A DNA stretch of 64,000 nt, from positions 868,001 to 932,000 of the forward strand of contig OZ244043.1 of NCBI GenBank assembly GCA_965215215.1, written 5' to 3'. Positions 43,509 through 52,490 of the stretch are shown in pieces. The stretch is from CALDTK01 sp965215215. Lineage in GTDB: Bacteria; Bacteroidota; Bacteroidia; Chitinophagales; Saprospiraceae. The position numbers and the translations under genes were made by a program. The notes below the pieces were generated by a model, which saw only the letters and a program-made list of their open reading frames with translations, made no database searches and had not been told where the DNA came from. Every line of letters starts with the position of its first letter. Positions within the stretch are counted from its first letter, which is position 1.

Positions 43509-45188
43509 CTATCGCTGTACGACGAAGGGGATCGCCTGCCCCCCGATCCGAACGTAGTAGCAACCGGCCCGCAGTTCCGTAGTGGACAGCTGGTACCCGC
43601 CGTCGCCGCTCGCGACTCCATCGACGGAGTAGGTACGCCCATCGGCGGCGCTAACGCGCGGTAGCCCCGCGCCGAGCGGTAGCCCTCGCGGCAGCTTGAC
43701 GGTGAGGGTAGCGCCCCGGCGGACCGGGTTCGGGAATGCTTCCCATCCGGAGGGTGTCTCCGCGAAGTTCTCCTCGACGGGGGTAACCCGCTCGAGTCGA
43801 ACACCGAGCGGCACATTGAAGAAGGTGAGCGCCCCCACCCCGTTAGCGTTGTGTACGAAATCCGGGGCGGGTCCGGCGTGACTCAGGTAGCTAACCCCCT
43901 GCGCCGTACTGATTTCGGCGTCAAACCCGAGTACGATCCGATCGTCGTCGACGTAGCCGCTTCGCGGGCTAACCGTACCTCCCGGAACACCCTCGACGCC
44001 TTCGACCCGAAATTCTACGAACGGATTCCCCGTAGCAACGAGCGCGGCGCCAGGTTCGGCGCGGTAGTAAAGCGTTAGCTCGCGGGCGCCGGTAAGGTTA
44101 GCGCTATCGAGCTGGGGGCCGTAGATCCCCGCGATATCCTCACCGAATCGCTCCACCCCGATAGCGTCGGCCAGGCGGTCGCCAATGAGGCGGTAGCCCT
44201 CCTCGTAACTGAAGTGGCAGCTGTCGTGCTCGACGTTCGTACTGGCGAGCAAGGTAAAGTCGGCCCGGTCCACGGCCACCTGCCGCTGCGCTTCCATTAC
44301 GTAGGGTTCCGGGTGCCCGCAACTGCGTGTACGGGTTTGGATACCGTAAGCGTGTTCGATGTCGAACTGCTCGGTATAGTCGTCTATCAGTTGGTTGAGT
44401 TCGGACCGGTAAGCGTCCAGCGGAGACTCCCACCCGTCGGTTTCACCCTGAAACCAAAGCAGGAAGCGTACTCGATCGCGCACACCCGAGGCGTTGAGCG
44501 TGTTCACGGCCTCTTCGTAGTTGCCGCCCCCGCTGCGCTGCGGGAGGAAGTACTCGATGGCCTGCGCTCCGACGGCGAAATTGAAGATGGCAATCGGGAC
44601 GTCGTGGCGTTTGGAGATTACAGCGGCGGCACGACCCGCCCATTCTCCAGGATTCGAGAACTGCGCGAACGTCCAACCGCCCTCCTGGACGAACCCGCGC
44701 AAAAAAGAATCACGGTCGGCTTTAGCCAGAGAGTAGTTTCCAATGGCGTTGCTTTGTCCGTTGACCAAGTATACATCGCCCGCTACGATACCCCGAGCGG
44801 TGGCTACCGGCAAACTTGCGTCATTGTCGAGGATGACCCGCAGGGTGTGCTCGGTGCGAGTCACCGGAACGGCGACGGTAAGCTCGAAGCTCGCCGTACC
44901 GTTCGCGGGGTCCAGTGTGGCTGAGTCGGTAGACACGACATCGTTCCCGACGACGAGCTGCGCGGTGATCACGCGGGCTTCGGTCTCCGCGCCGATCGTT
45001 CCGGCGATCTTGGCTTCGCCGAATCCGGTGAGTTTGCCCGATGCGGTTTTGGTACGGGCGAAGAGCTGGTAGTCCTGTGGAAACGTCTCGAAGCTCACCT
45101 GTGCTCCCACCTGTAGGGCCATCCCGAAGGAAGCCAGAAGGGAGAGGATGAGGCAGGCGGTGGAGAGGTAGGCGTTTTTCGTAGTCAT
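43509..45188 (-). CDS. SGNH/sialate O-acetylesterase-like protein 1, T9SS type A cargo
   Basis: 559 residues from the ATG at 45188; the start at 45218 is weaker. A signal peptide ends ALQVGAQ. A beta-sandwich region is followed by VNGQSNAIGN, the nucleophile Ser block of carbohydrate esterase (SASA) proteins. FLLWFQGETDGW supplies the second conserved block and SCHFSYEEGYRLIGDRL the His/Asp block. A C-terminal sorting domain (WEAFPNPVRRGATLTVKLP) ends the chain. It probably removes acetyl groups from polysaccharides outside the cell. It is a tandem paralogue of 45234-46886, in the same orientation. Confidence 0.85.
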   Translation of the reverse strand: MTTKNAYLSTACLILSLLASFGMALQVGAQVSFETFPQDYQLFARTKTASGKLTGFGEAKIAGTIGAETEARVITAQLVVGNDVVSTDSATLDPANGTASFELTVAVPVTRTEHTLRVILDNDASLPVATARGIVAGDVYLVNGQSNAIGNYSLAKADRDSFLRGFVQEGGWTFAQFSNPGEWAGRAAAVISKRHDVPIAIFNFAVGAQAIEYFLPQRSGGGNYEEAVNTLNASGVRDRVRFLLWFQGETDGWESPLDAYRSELNQLIDDYTEQFDIEHAYGIQTRTRSCGHPEPYVMEAQRQVAVDRADFTLLASTNVEHDSCHFSYEEGYRLIGDRLADAIGVERFGEDIAGIYGPQLDSANLTGARELTLYYRAEPGAALVATGNPFVEFRVEGVEGVPGGTVSPRSGYVDDDRIVLGFDAEISTAQGVSYLSHAGPAPDFVHNANGVGALTFFNVPLGVRLERVTPVEENFAETPSGWEAFPNPVRRGATLTVKLPRGLPLGAGLPRVSAADGRTYSVDGVASGDGGYQLSTTELRAGCYYVRIGGQAIPFVVQR

Positions 45189-45233
45189 CTGGGAACCCGG
45201 GCACGGTAGGCAATACACGGGGCCTCAGCCCCA

Positions 45234-46886
45234 TCACTCCACAACAACGAACCGCGAAGCACTGCCTATACGCAAAGCGTAAACGCCGGGTTGGTTAGGT
45301 ACGGTAAGCTGTGCCTTGCCGCTGACACTAAACCGAATGCTCTGGCGTGTAACCTCCTGGCCGATGCTCGTTAGAAAGAAAGCCTCTAGCGGCCGCTCGC
45401 TCGGCGCTGCTTGGCTCAAATCACCTAGTTCAACCGTCAGGTCCATGCCGGGCGCCACCGGATTTGGATACAGTTCTAAGTTTGCGTTGGCCGACGGTGG
45501 CGACGGTGGCGACGAAGTCGTCACCGTCGTATCGACGGTGTCTCGTTCGCTTGCCGGCTGAAGTGGGATGTTCGCAAACGTGTAAGCTCCTACTCCGCGC
45601 GTGTTGTGGATCGCGTCGTTGGTAGTGGTTAAAACGGTGACGATGTAGCTCAGCGTCGAATCGGTAGCAATCGACTGGGGAAAACCGAGAACAACTCGGT
45701 CGCCGTCGATGTATCCGCTACTCGCACGCACTTTCTCGCGCCCCACGTAAAAATCCTTCCACGGACTGCCGGTGTAAGCCATACCGACACCATCGGAATC
45801 GTACCGCAGCGTGATCGTGGAATCGGTGGTGCGGACAGCGCTTTCCAACTCCGGGCTAAGCACACCGGCTATATTCTCCCCGTACTCTTTCGCGCGCAGC
45901 AAGTCCGCCATCCGCTCGCCCAGCTCTTGGTATTCGGCGTCTTCGAAGTGACAGCTGTCCCACTTCTGGGGCACGTTTACGGTCGAGAGCAGGGTTAGGT
46001 AATCGAGCGTGTCACTCAGATCGCGTTGAGCGTTCATGACGAACGGTTCGGTTCCGCCACAGCTGTAGGCTCTCATCTGGAATCCGTAGACCGGTATCGG
46101 CCCGAGCGCCTCGCGGTAGTCTTCCAGGAGATTCGTCAGACGTTCTTTGTAGTAACTGTAGCTCTGCGAGCCGTCCGCCTCACCCTGGTACCAAAAAAAC
46201 GAGCGCACGTTCTCCGACACCTCCGCTTCGGCGAGCATGCTGAACATCTCCTCGAAGTTTCCGCTACCGCCCTCCGCCTTAGGTGCGAAAAATGAGATTC
46301 CTTGGCCTCCGACGGCGAAATTCAGAATGGCGATAGGCACGTTTTGCTCCATGGATACCCTCAAAGCCGTTCTCCCCATCCACGCCCCGGCAACGGCGTA
46401 GGTGGAGGTCGTCCACCGCGTGTCCTCACGGTACCCGCGGAGAAATGAGTCGCGATCCGACGGAAGTATCTCGAATCCGGCAAGCGCGTTACTCTGCCCG
46501 TTGACCACGAACACGTCGCCCGCCACCAAGTGCCCTATCGAATTGACCGGATCCTCGGAATTATCGAGGTAGGCCTTCAGTTCGTGGTTGGTACGACCGC
46601 TCGGGATGCTCATCGTCATATCGAAGGGCGCCCCGTAGGTACCGTAGAAGAGTCCGACCTCCTGTATCGCGATTACCCCCTCGGCGGTCGACAACTCCAG
46701 GCGGATCTTTTGAGCGCCTGGCTCGAGTACCGTGCCCGACACGTGTAGCGTGCCGGCGTTGGTCGCTTTATCTCGCGGGAAGAGCTGATATTCTTCCGGA
46801 TAAATATCGAAATTTACCTGTGCATATATAGACAAAGCGCTAAAACTGCACAGCAAGGCAAGTAGCCGAATGATTGTAATATTCAC
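45234..46886 (-). CDS. SGNH/sialate O-acetylesterase-like protein 2, T9SS type A cargo
   Basis: 550 residues; the start is a GTG at 46886, giving a signal peptide ending SIYAQ with no nearby ATG alternative. The same blocks as in its neighbour are present in the same order: VNGQSNALAG (Ser), FFWYQGEADGS, SCHFEDAEYQELGERM (Asp/His) and a Pro/Ser-rich linker before NLELYPNPVAPGMDLTVEL. The two genes are 45 bp apart and probably co-transcribed. Divergence between them is substantial, so this is an old duplication. Base composition is somewhat AT-richer than the flanks. Confidence 0.85.
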   Translation of the reverse strand: MNITIIRLLALLCSFSALSIYAQVNFDIYPEEYQLFPRDKATNAGTLHVSGTVLEPGAQKIRLELSTAEGVIAIQEVGLFYGTYGAPFDMTMSIPSGRTNHELKAYLDNSEDPVNSIGHLVAGDVFVVNGQSNALAGFEILPSDRDSFLRGYREDTRWTTSTYAVAGAWMGRTALRVSMEQNVPIAILNFAVGGQGISFFAPKAEGGSGNFEEMFSMLAEAEVSENVRSFFWYQGEADGSQSYSYYKERLTNLLEDYREALGPIPVYGFQMRAYSCGGTEPFVMNAQRDLSDTLDYLTLLSTVNVPQKWDSCHFEDAEYQELGERMADLLRAKEYGENIAGVLSPELESAVRTTDSTITLRYDSDGVGMAYTGSPWKDFYVGREKVRASSGYIDGDRVVLGFPQSIATDSTLSYIVTVLTTTNDAIHNTRGVGAYTFANIPLQPASERDTVDTTVTTSSPPSPPSANANLELYPNPVAPGMDLTVELGDLSQAAPSERPLEAFFLTSIGQEVTRQSIRFSVSGKAQLTVPNQPGVYALRIGSASRFVVVE

Positions 46887-47018
46887 GGTGAGTATGGCGG
46901 ATTTAGGCGTGCTGAAGAGGAATTAGCGAAGGTCGATACATTAGGCATATCAGATATAACCGAATGAGGGTAAAGCTCCTACCTCAACTATAGCGGGTAG
47001 AAAGGTTGATTAGTTTAA
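46887..47018. other. AT-rich intergenic gap between two leftward genes
   Basis: 132 bp, clearly AT-richer than the flanking genes, separating the beta-CASP gene from esterase 2. It presumably holds the esterase promoter. No hairpin terminator or consensus -7 box stood out. Confidence 0.4.
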
Positions 47019-48425
47019 CTACGTCAATTGAAAGCTTTCGTGCAGTGTGGGGACGGTCACCTCGCCGAAGCCGCCCGACCGAAGTCGTTGAGCGAAGGGT
47101 ACCTGGCTGTCGTACTCCCCGTGGACGAGGAACAGCCGTTTAGCTCGCTTCTGATTGTCTAGAAAACGCTCGAGCTCCGTTTTGTCGGCGTGCGCACTAA
47201 AGGAATCCATTACTTCTACATGTGCGTTTACGGGGATCTCCTTCCCGAAAAGCTTAATCCACTTTTCTCCTTCGCGTAAGCGAGCCCCCGGGGTCCCGGG
47301 GGCACAGTACCCCACGATAAAGGCCGTGTTGCGGTCATCGGGGAGGTGGTTGGCGAGGTGATGCTTGATGCGACCGGCGTTGGCCATACCCGAAGCAGAG
47401 ATAATGATGGCTGGCCCTTCGAGTGCGTTGAGGGCCTTAGAATCTTCGACTTTGCGCGTGTAGTGCAGGCTGTTAAACCCGAAAGGATTGGGGTCGGTGA
47501 GCATGTACTCGAAGATCTCCGTATCGTAGCACTCGGGGTGATTCCCGTAGATCGTGGTCGCGTTTATAGCCAACGGGCTGTCGACGTATACGGGGATGCT
47601 ACTCGGTAGTTTGCCTTCCGACTCGAGTTGGTCGAGCAAATACACCAGTTCCTGCGTGCGACCGACACTAAATGCCGGAATGAGCAGCTTGCCCCTCCGC
47701 TCCACGCACGTATCGTTGATGATCTTGAAGAACCGCCCCTTCTCGGCCGGGCGGTCCTCGTGGTCCCTGTCGCCGTAGGTACTCTCGCTCACGCAGAAAT
47801 CGAGCTCCGGCATCGGCTGCGGGTCCCGAAGTATGGGCCTCTCCGGCCGACCTACGTCGCCGGTGAAGCCGAAGCGCACCTCCTCCGTCCCCCGTCCGGT
47901 GCGCAGGTTGACGCTCGCCGATCCGAGGATATGGCCGGCGTCGCGAAACTCGAGTCGCACCCCACCGTGTAGCTCAACGGTCGTGTCGTACGGGAGGGCC
48001 ACGAAACGGCGCATGGCCAGTTGTACGTCACGCTTCACGTACAGGGGCTCACGCGCCTCGAAATCCTGACCGCTTTTCGCCTTTCGCCGGCTGTAATACT
48101 CGGCGTCCTTCTCCTGGATATGCGCGCTATCCAGCAGCAGAATGTTACACAGCGAACGCGTAGCGTGCGTAGCGTAAATCTTGCCGCCGAACCCGTCTCT
48201 CACCAGTTTGGGTACGCGCCCCGAATGGTCGATGTGAGCGTGGGAGAGTATGAGCACGTCGATCTCCGCGGGATCGAAACCCCAGGAGCCGTTGAAGTCC
48301 TGCATAGCCTTATCGTAGCCTTGGTAAAGACCGCAATCGAGCAAGATCTTGAAGCCGTCGTCGAGCGTCAAAAGGTGACAGGATCCGGTAACGGAGCGGG
48401 CTGCCCCGTGGAAAGCGATCTGCAT
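47019..48425 (-). CDS. metallo-beta-lactamase/beta-CASP family RNA-processing nuclease
   Basis: 468 residues from the ATG at 48425. The start MQIAFHGAARSVTGSCHLL, LSHAHIDHSGRVPKLV (metal ligands), YATHATRSLCNILLLDSAHIQEKDAEY and the C-terminal HAHVEVMDSFSAHADKTELERFLDNQ with its His are hallmarks of the bacterial CPSF73-like/YsiA-type group. These enzymes act on RNA as endo- or exonucleases. A TACCTTCC box lies 6 bp before the start (48432-48439, minus), which would mean a very short leader. Confidence 0.9.
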   Translation of the reverse strand: MQIAFHGAARSVTGSCHLLTLDDGFKILLDCGLYQGYDKAMQDFNGSWGFDPAEIDVLILSHAHIDHSGRVPKLVRDGFGGKIYATHATRSLCNILLLDSAHIQEKDAEYYSRRKAKSGQDFEAREPLYVKRDVQLAMRRFVALPYDTTVELHGGVRLEFRDAGHILGSASVNLRTGRGTEEVRFGFTGDVGRPERPILRDPQPMPELDFCVSESTYGDRDHEDRPAEKGRFFKIINDTCVERRGKLLIPAFSVGRTQELVYLLDQLESEGKLPSSIPVYVDSPLAINATTIYGNHPECYDTEIFEYMLTDPNPFGFNSLHYTRKVEDSKALNALEGPAIIISASGMANAGRIKHHLANHLPDDRNTAFIVGYCAPGTPGARLREGEKWIKLFGKEIPVNAHVEVMDSFSAHADKTELERFLDNQKRAKRLFLVHGEYDSQVPFAQRLRSGGFGEVTVPTLHESFQLT

Positions 48426-48553
48426 GACCGGGGAAGGTAACCGAGCGGCCATTTTCCGTAGGGTAATGTTAGCCCTTGCCGCAGTGGCCGTACAAACCCG
48501 TAACAGGTTGAGTCACAGGTACGACAAAGCGCTACGCGCGGATCGATCTCAAA

Positions 48554-49672
48554 CTACCGGATGTACACCGATCCGTGGTCCGCCTGCACGATTACTTCTC
48601 CCACTTCGCCCTCCCCGTGCTGCCCTTCGAACGTGCTGGTCGTACCGAGTACCTCGCGCCGGAGGCGCGTGAAGTAGCTCGGCAGTTGAAAGTCTACGTA
48701 CCTCCCCTCACCCCGGAGCGTGAAGGGCACGGCATCCCCGAGCCGGATGTCGAAGTCCGTGTAGTCACCAACCAGGTCGAGTCGCACAAAACCGGGCGCT
48801 ACTCCCCGGATCTCCGCCGAGCCGTAGTGCAGGCGCAACTCAGCGACGTCGGCTAGGTGGTTGACGCTGATGTTCGTGTACCTAGATTCGATACCTAAGC
48901 TCCCTACGGAGTCAATGGTGAACGCGTCGTAACGCCCGTCGTTGGTAAGCGCTCTTACCGTACCCAACTTGTACTCACCGTACCGACTTTCGAGTGCGAG
49001 CTCGTCACCCTTAGCCAGGTCCAGCTGGGAGTACCGAGCGTCTACCCGCACGTCGGTGGCCCGCTCGGCCACGAACTGGGAGTAACTCACCTCCGCGACG
49101 AGGTCGCCCAGTTCACCCAGCGTTGCCTGCCCGTAAGCGAGCTCCAGTTGAGTAGCACCGTCGATGTCGCCTACGTCCAGCGATCCGTACGAAACGTCGA
49201 AGCGGGCGTCCGTGGAGATGTCCGCCACCCGGGTAGCCCCGTACCGATTGGTGAGCTCCGGGGTAAAGCCGACCGGGGCCTGCACTACGTAGTTGATCCT
49301 CAGTTCTGTATTGGTACCAGACCCGCCCCAGCGGCTGTTGCTCCCGGAGAGCACCGTACGGGCCTCGACCCGATCGCCGCTGGAAGCGAAGGACACATCG
49401 ACGCGATCGAAGATGCCCCGGGCGCGCTGTTCGCTGTTCGCCTCCACGATTATGGTAACCGCTACCCTCACCTCCTGCTTGTCCCAGAAGGTAAGGTCGA
49501 TGTCCCCGTGCTGGTTGTCGAGCACCAACTCCCCCACCGAGGCCACGGGGAAGCGTCGGTTGATCGACTTGGTGTACTCCCGGACCGAACCGTGATCCCC
49601 GGCACGGAGCGGGGGAACGGACAGGAACAAGAGCATCAACCAGGTACCCGTAAAGATGAGAGCTCGCCTCAT
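48554..49672 (-). CDS. secreted DUF4097-like beta-helix protein, third gene of an ECF operon
   Basis: 372 residues with a signal peptide ending PPLRAG. The body is a regular array of short strands and turns (ISTDARFDVSYGSLDVGDIDGATQLELAYGQATLGEL), each about 20 residues, like the DUF4097/adhesin-type solenoids of Bacteroidota. No catalytic motif is visible. Its ATG overlaps the stop of the anti-sigma-like gene (ATGA), so the three genes sigma, partner and this one are translationally coupled. It may be an extracytoplasmic sensor or output of the sigma switch; that is inference. Confidence 0.75.
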   Translation of the reverse strand: MRRALIFTGTWLMLLFLSVPPLRAGDHGSVREYTKSINRRFPVASVGELVLDNQHGDIDLTFWDKQEVRVAVTIIVEANSEQRARGIFDRVDVSFASSGDRVEARTVLSGSNSRWGGSGTNTELRINYVVQAPVGFTPELTNRYGATRVADISTDARFDVSYGSLDVGDIDGATQLELAYGQATLGELGDLVAEVSYSQFVAERATDVRVDARYSQLDLAKGDELALESRYGEYKLGTVRALTNDGRYDAFTIDSVGSLGIESRYTNISVNHLADVAELRLHYGSAEIRGVAPGFVRLDLVGDYTDFDIRLGDAVPFTLRGEGRYVDFQLPSYFTRLRREVLGTTSTFEGQHGEGEVGEVIVQADHGSVYIR

Positions 49673-50298
49673 AGCTCTTCGGTAAGTCGGCCGCTACCGG
49701 CTCGGCGAAATTCACGTTCGCTTCGCGACGCCTGCAGGCGACTGAGTATACGTTCGAGGGCATCCACTTTCGCCTCGTAAGCTTGCGCCATCGCTTCGAG
49801 CACGAACCGCTGCGCGTCCGGATCGAGCTGTAGCAGTTCGGACTCCGGGTACGAGCTCGAGGCGAGCAACTCGTCGAGATCGCGGGCGAGAGCGGGTTCG
49901 GGTCGGTAGCTAGCCACACGCGCTAGGCGCTGGTTTATTTGGGGGCCGTAGTAAGCGTCGAGTTCGGCGGTCTTGGTGGCTAAAGACTCCCGACTTACAG
50001 CGACAGCCTCCGTGGTCCGGCTTTGCAATAGCATACCCAGCAGTACCCCCGCGAGCAAGAGCACCGAGGCGGCCGCCAGTTGCCGGCCGTATCTACGCGC
50101 AACCACCCGGAGTTTGGAAGGTGCCGGCCGGCAGGCCTCTTCGTTCGTGCTCGCCGTCCCGAGGTGAGCGTCGACGGCGTCCCAGATCCGGCTCGGGGGG
50201 GGTTCCGCGTCGAAGTCGGCCCTGTGCGTGTCGATAAAATCGGCGAGCGGATCGCGTTCGGCGTCGACCCCGCTGCGGTAATTTGGATCTTGGCTCAT
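49669..50298 (-). CDS. single-pass membrane protein, putative anti-sigma factor
   Basis: 209 residues. A cytoplasmic N-terminus (about 1-80) contains ADFDAEPPPSRIWDAVDAHL, a short motif also seen in the partner of the second sigma operon (54131-55975). One membrane helix (LAAASVLLLAGVLLGMLL, about 82-100) follows, then a periplasmic region (ETLATKTAELDAYYGPQINQRLARVASY...) with helical heptads. No zinc-binding HxxxCxxC motif is present. Position and topology fit an anti-sigma factor. It overlaps both neighbours by ATGA. Confidence 0.75.
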   Translation of the reverse strand: MSQDPNYRSGVDAERDPLADFIDTHRADFDAEPPPSRIWDAVDAHLGTASTNEEACRPAPSKLRVVARRYGRQLAAASVLLLAGVLLGMLLQSRTTEAVAVSRESLATKTAELDAYYGPQINQRLARVASYRPEPALARDLDELLASSSYPESELLQLDPDAQRFVLEAMAQAYEAKVDALERILSRLQASRSEREFRRAGSGRLTEEL

Positions 50299-50852
50299 GG
50301 TAATTGGTTTTGGAGTAGTTCGCGCAGGCGGCGGCGGCCCCTACTGTACTGCGATTTACTGGTCTGCTCGGAGATCGCGAGCACCTCGGCGATCTCCGCG
50401 TGGTCGAAGCCCTCGAAGAGGTACAGGCTGAGTACGGCCCGGTACCCGTCCGGGAGTTCGGCGACGGCCCCGCGGATCCGCTCGACTTGGTCGTCCATTT
50501 CGTACTCGTCAAACGTCGTCGGCTCCTCGGCGGCGTGGTGGGCGTCGCTAAGCTCCACCAACCGAAGTCGTCGCCGCTTTAAATGGTTAATGCAATTGTT
50601 GATTACGATGCGCTTGATCCACGCCCCCACCGTCGACTCGCCCCGGAAATACTCGAGCTTCGCGAACACGTCCACGAACGAAGTCTGTAGTAAGTCCTCC
50701 GCATCCTCCCGGTTCGCGCACAGGCGGGTGCAGGTACCGTACATCGCCCGACTGTAACGGCGGTACAGTTCGTGTTGGCACGCCCGCTGACCGGCGCGAC
50801 AGCCGCTCACGAGCTCGTGTTCTGGGAGTGAGGTCAAGTTTTGTACTAGCAA
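50295..50852 (-). CDS. ECF-type RNA polymerase sigma factor
   Basis: 185 residues from a TTG at 50852; a second TTG at 50837 is an alternative and no ATG is close. Region 2 (ANREDAEDLLQTSFVDVFAKLEYFRGESTVGAWIKRIVINNCINHLKRRRLRL) and region 4 (LPDGYRAVLSLYLFEGFDHAEIAEVLAISEQTSKSQYSRGRRRLRELL) are clear. Stop and anti-sigma start overlap as ATGA, and the anti-sigma gene overlaps the DUF4097-like gene in turn, giving a compact three-gene regulatory operon. Confidence 0.88.
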   Translation of the reverse strand: MLVQNLTSLPEHELVSGCRAGQRACQHELYRRYSRAMYGTCTRLCANREDAEDLLQTSFVDVFAKLEYFRGESTVGAWIKRIVINNCINHLKRRRLRLVELSDAHHAAEEPTTFDEYEMDDQVERIRGAVAELPDGYRAVLSLYLFEGFDHAEIAEVLAISEQTSKSQYSRGRRRLRELLQNQLP

Positions 50853-50896
50853 GGGACAGTACTCCCCACCCCGGGTTGCACGAAGCTCGCCACTTT

Positions 50897-51475
50897 TTAT
50901 TTTACCCCGAGCGCCAGCGCGATCGCGTCCAGGTCGCCCGCTCTAAATTTGCGCTGCCGCAAAACGAGTTGTCCCTCGGCGTCGAAGAGGAAAACCTGCG
51001 GGACGCCGTTGAGCTTGCCCGGCATCACGACGGGAAACTCCCGGTCTACGTCTAGGTAACTTACCCAGGGGTAGCCCCCCGCACGCCCGTGGAACTCCGC
51101 GCGTCGCTTCGGGAAGTCAATGCTGATCGGCACGAAGGCGAAGTCCACCGCACCGCGCCAAGCCTCCATACGTTCGGCGAGCGCGTCGAGCTCCTGTCGA
51201 CAGGGGCCGCAGGTCGTTAGCCAGAAGAGCATGAGTACGGGGCGCCGCCCGAGATTTTGCCCGAGCAGCGCGGTAGAACTGACGAGGGAGGTGTCCCCGC
51301 CCAACCCGGAGCTGGCCAACAGCTGAATGTCGTAGGGGAAGCTCGTTTCCAGGCTGTCGATCGGCCTAGCCGTAGACCTGTAGAATTGCTGCGCGCACAA
51401 CGGAACCGACGGCAGCGTAGCCAGCAAAAGGCTGCAACATAGAACGACCAACTTACTGGCGGGCGCTAAGCGCAT
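50897..51475 (-). CDS. thioredoxin-fold redoxin, TlpA-like
   Basis: 192 residues from the ATG at 51475; another ATG at 51499 is possible. The longer frame to 51940 is antisense-like to the TPR gene. A signal peptide ends VPLCAQ. The active site is LMLFWLTTCGPCRQELDALAERM (CGPC), and NGVPQVFLFDAEGQLVLRQRKF is the cis-Pro region. Start overlaps the TPR gene end by 23 bp. It is the last gene of a DUF547-TPR-redoxin operon. Confidence 0.85.
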   Translation of the reverse strand: MRLAPASKLVVLCCSLLLATLPSVPLCAQQFYRSTARPIDSLETSFPYDIQLLASSGLGGDTSLVSSTALLGQNLGRRPVLMLFWLTTCGPCRQELDALAERMEAWRGAVDFAFVPISIDFPKRRAEFHGRAGGYPWVSYLDVDREFPVVMPGKLNGVPQVFLFDAEGQLVLRQRKFRAGDLDAIALALGVK

Positions 51476-52490
51476 CGAGGGCGGCACGGGCATCTTCATT
51501 GCGGGGGGAAATCGTAAGCGCCTGTAGGTAATCCTTACGCGCGGTTGCCGTATCTCCCAGCAATTCGGATGCCACCCCTCGGTACAGGTAGGCGTCCGCG
51601 TAGGCCGGATCCACCCGGATGGCCCGTTCGAACTGCTGCCGGGCCGCCTCCGCCGAGTCGAGGTCGAGCAGCACGAGCCCGCTGTTGTAAAACGCCTCCT
51701 CGTACTGTGGATCGAGTACGATCGCCTCCCGGTAAGCCGCGACGGCCGCCCGCAGCCGACCCTGGCGCGCGAGGTAATCGGCTTTGAGGTGTACGGGGAG
51801 GGCGGCGGTTCGGTCGATGGCGACGGCCGTATTGAAATAGCGCTCCGCGATCGGGTTGCCCCGCTCCTCGAAGAGCGCCGCCAGCGAAAGCCAAGCATCG
51901 GTGATGCTCGCGTCGAGCTCCGTGGCCCGCTGGTAAGCATTGATCGCCCGGTCTTTATCCCCCTGTTCGGCGAGCACCTGACCGATCATGAAGAATGCTT
52001 CCCCTTCGTTCGGGTCCGCCTTCACGGCCCGGTCGAGCGTGGCCAGTGCGTCGTCGTATTGCTGGAGGATGTACTGAAACTCAGCCAATTTGAGCAGGGT
52101 AGGCACCCTTTCGGGAAAACGCGAAGCGGCAAAAATCATCGTATTGAGCGCCGGCCGGCTCTGTAGATTGTCGAGGTAAGCATCGGCCAGCAGGTGCCAG
52201 ACTTCGACCCGGCTGCTATCGAGGCGCAGGCTAGCCGCTAAATCGGCGGCGGCACGATCGTACACCCCGCCCTCGTAGTACAATCCACCGCGTGCGGCCA
52301 GCGCGCTCGCGTCCGTGGGGTCCTGGACGAGAACGGCGTTCAGCCGCGAGATCGCGGCCTGGGCTTCGGTCTGGGTTAGCTCCCGGTCGGCCGAACTCCG
52401 TTTTGCGGGAGCGGGATCCGATGGCCGGCAACCGAGCAGTAGGGCGAGGCCGAGGAGTAGCACGCGGTATGGCTGCCGGCGGACGCTCAT
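51453..52490 (-). CDS. TPR-repeat lipoprotein
   Basis: 345 residues. The signal ends in the lipobox LLLGC. About eight tetratricopeptide repeats follow from residue 40 onwards (for example ATLDRAVKADPNEGEAFFMIGQVLAEQGDKDRAINAYQRATELDASITDAW). Such lipoproteins act as protein-interaction scaffolds on the periplasmic side. Starts one base after the stop of the DUF547 gene and overlaps the redoxin gene, so all three are probably translated together. A GTTTT motif with CCC/GGG stem lies at 52106-52120. Confidence 0.88.
   Translation of the reverse strand: MSVRRQPYRVLLLGLALLLGCRPSDPAPAKRSSADRELTQTEAQAAISRLNAVLVQDPTDASALAARGGLYYEGGVYDRAAADLAASLRLDSSRVEVWHLLADAYLDNLQSRPALNTMIFAASRFPERVPTLLKLAEFQYILQQYDDALATLDRAVKADPNEGEAFFMIGQVLAEQGDKDRAINAYQRATELDASITDAWLSLAALFEERGNPIAERYFNTAVAIDRTAALPVHLKADYLARQGRLRAAVAAYREAIVLDPQYEEAFYNSGLVLLDLDSAEAARQQFERAIRVDPAYADAYLYRGVASELLGDTATARKDYLQALTISPRNEDARAALDALSARQ
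52106..52120 (-). repeat. GTTTT motif with covariant stem CCC-GAAA-GGG
   Basis: On the minus strand GTTTT is followed by CCC, the loop GAAA and GGG. An identical 15-mer lies at 56870-56884 (+) in non-coding sequence. Confidence 0.65.
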
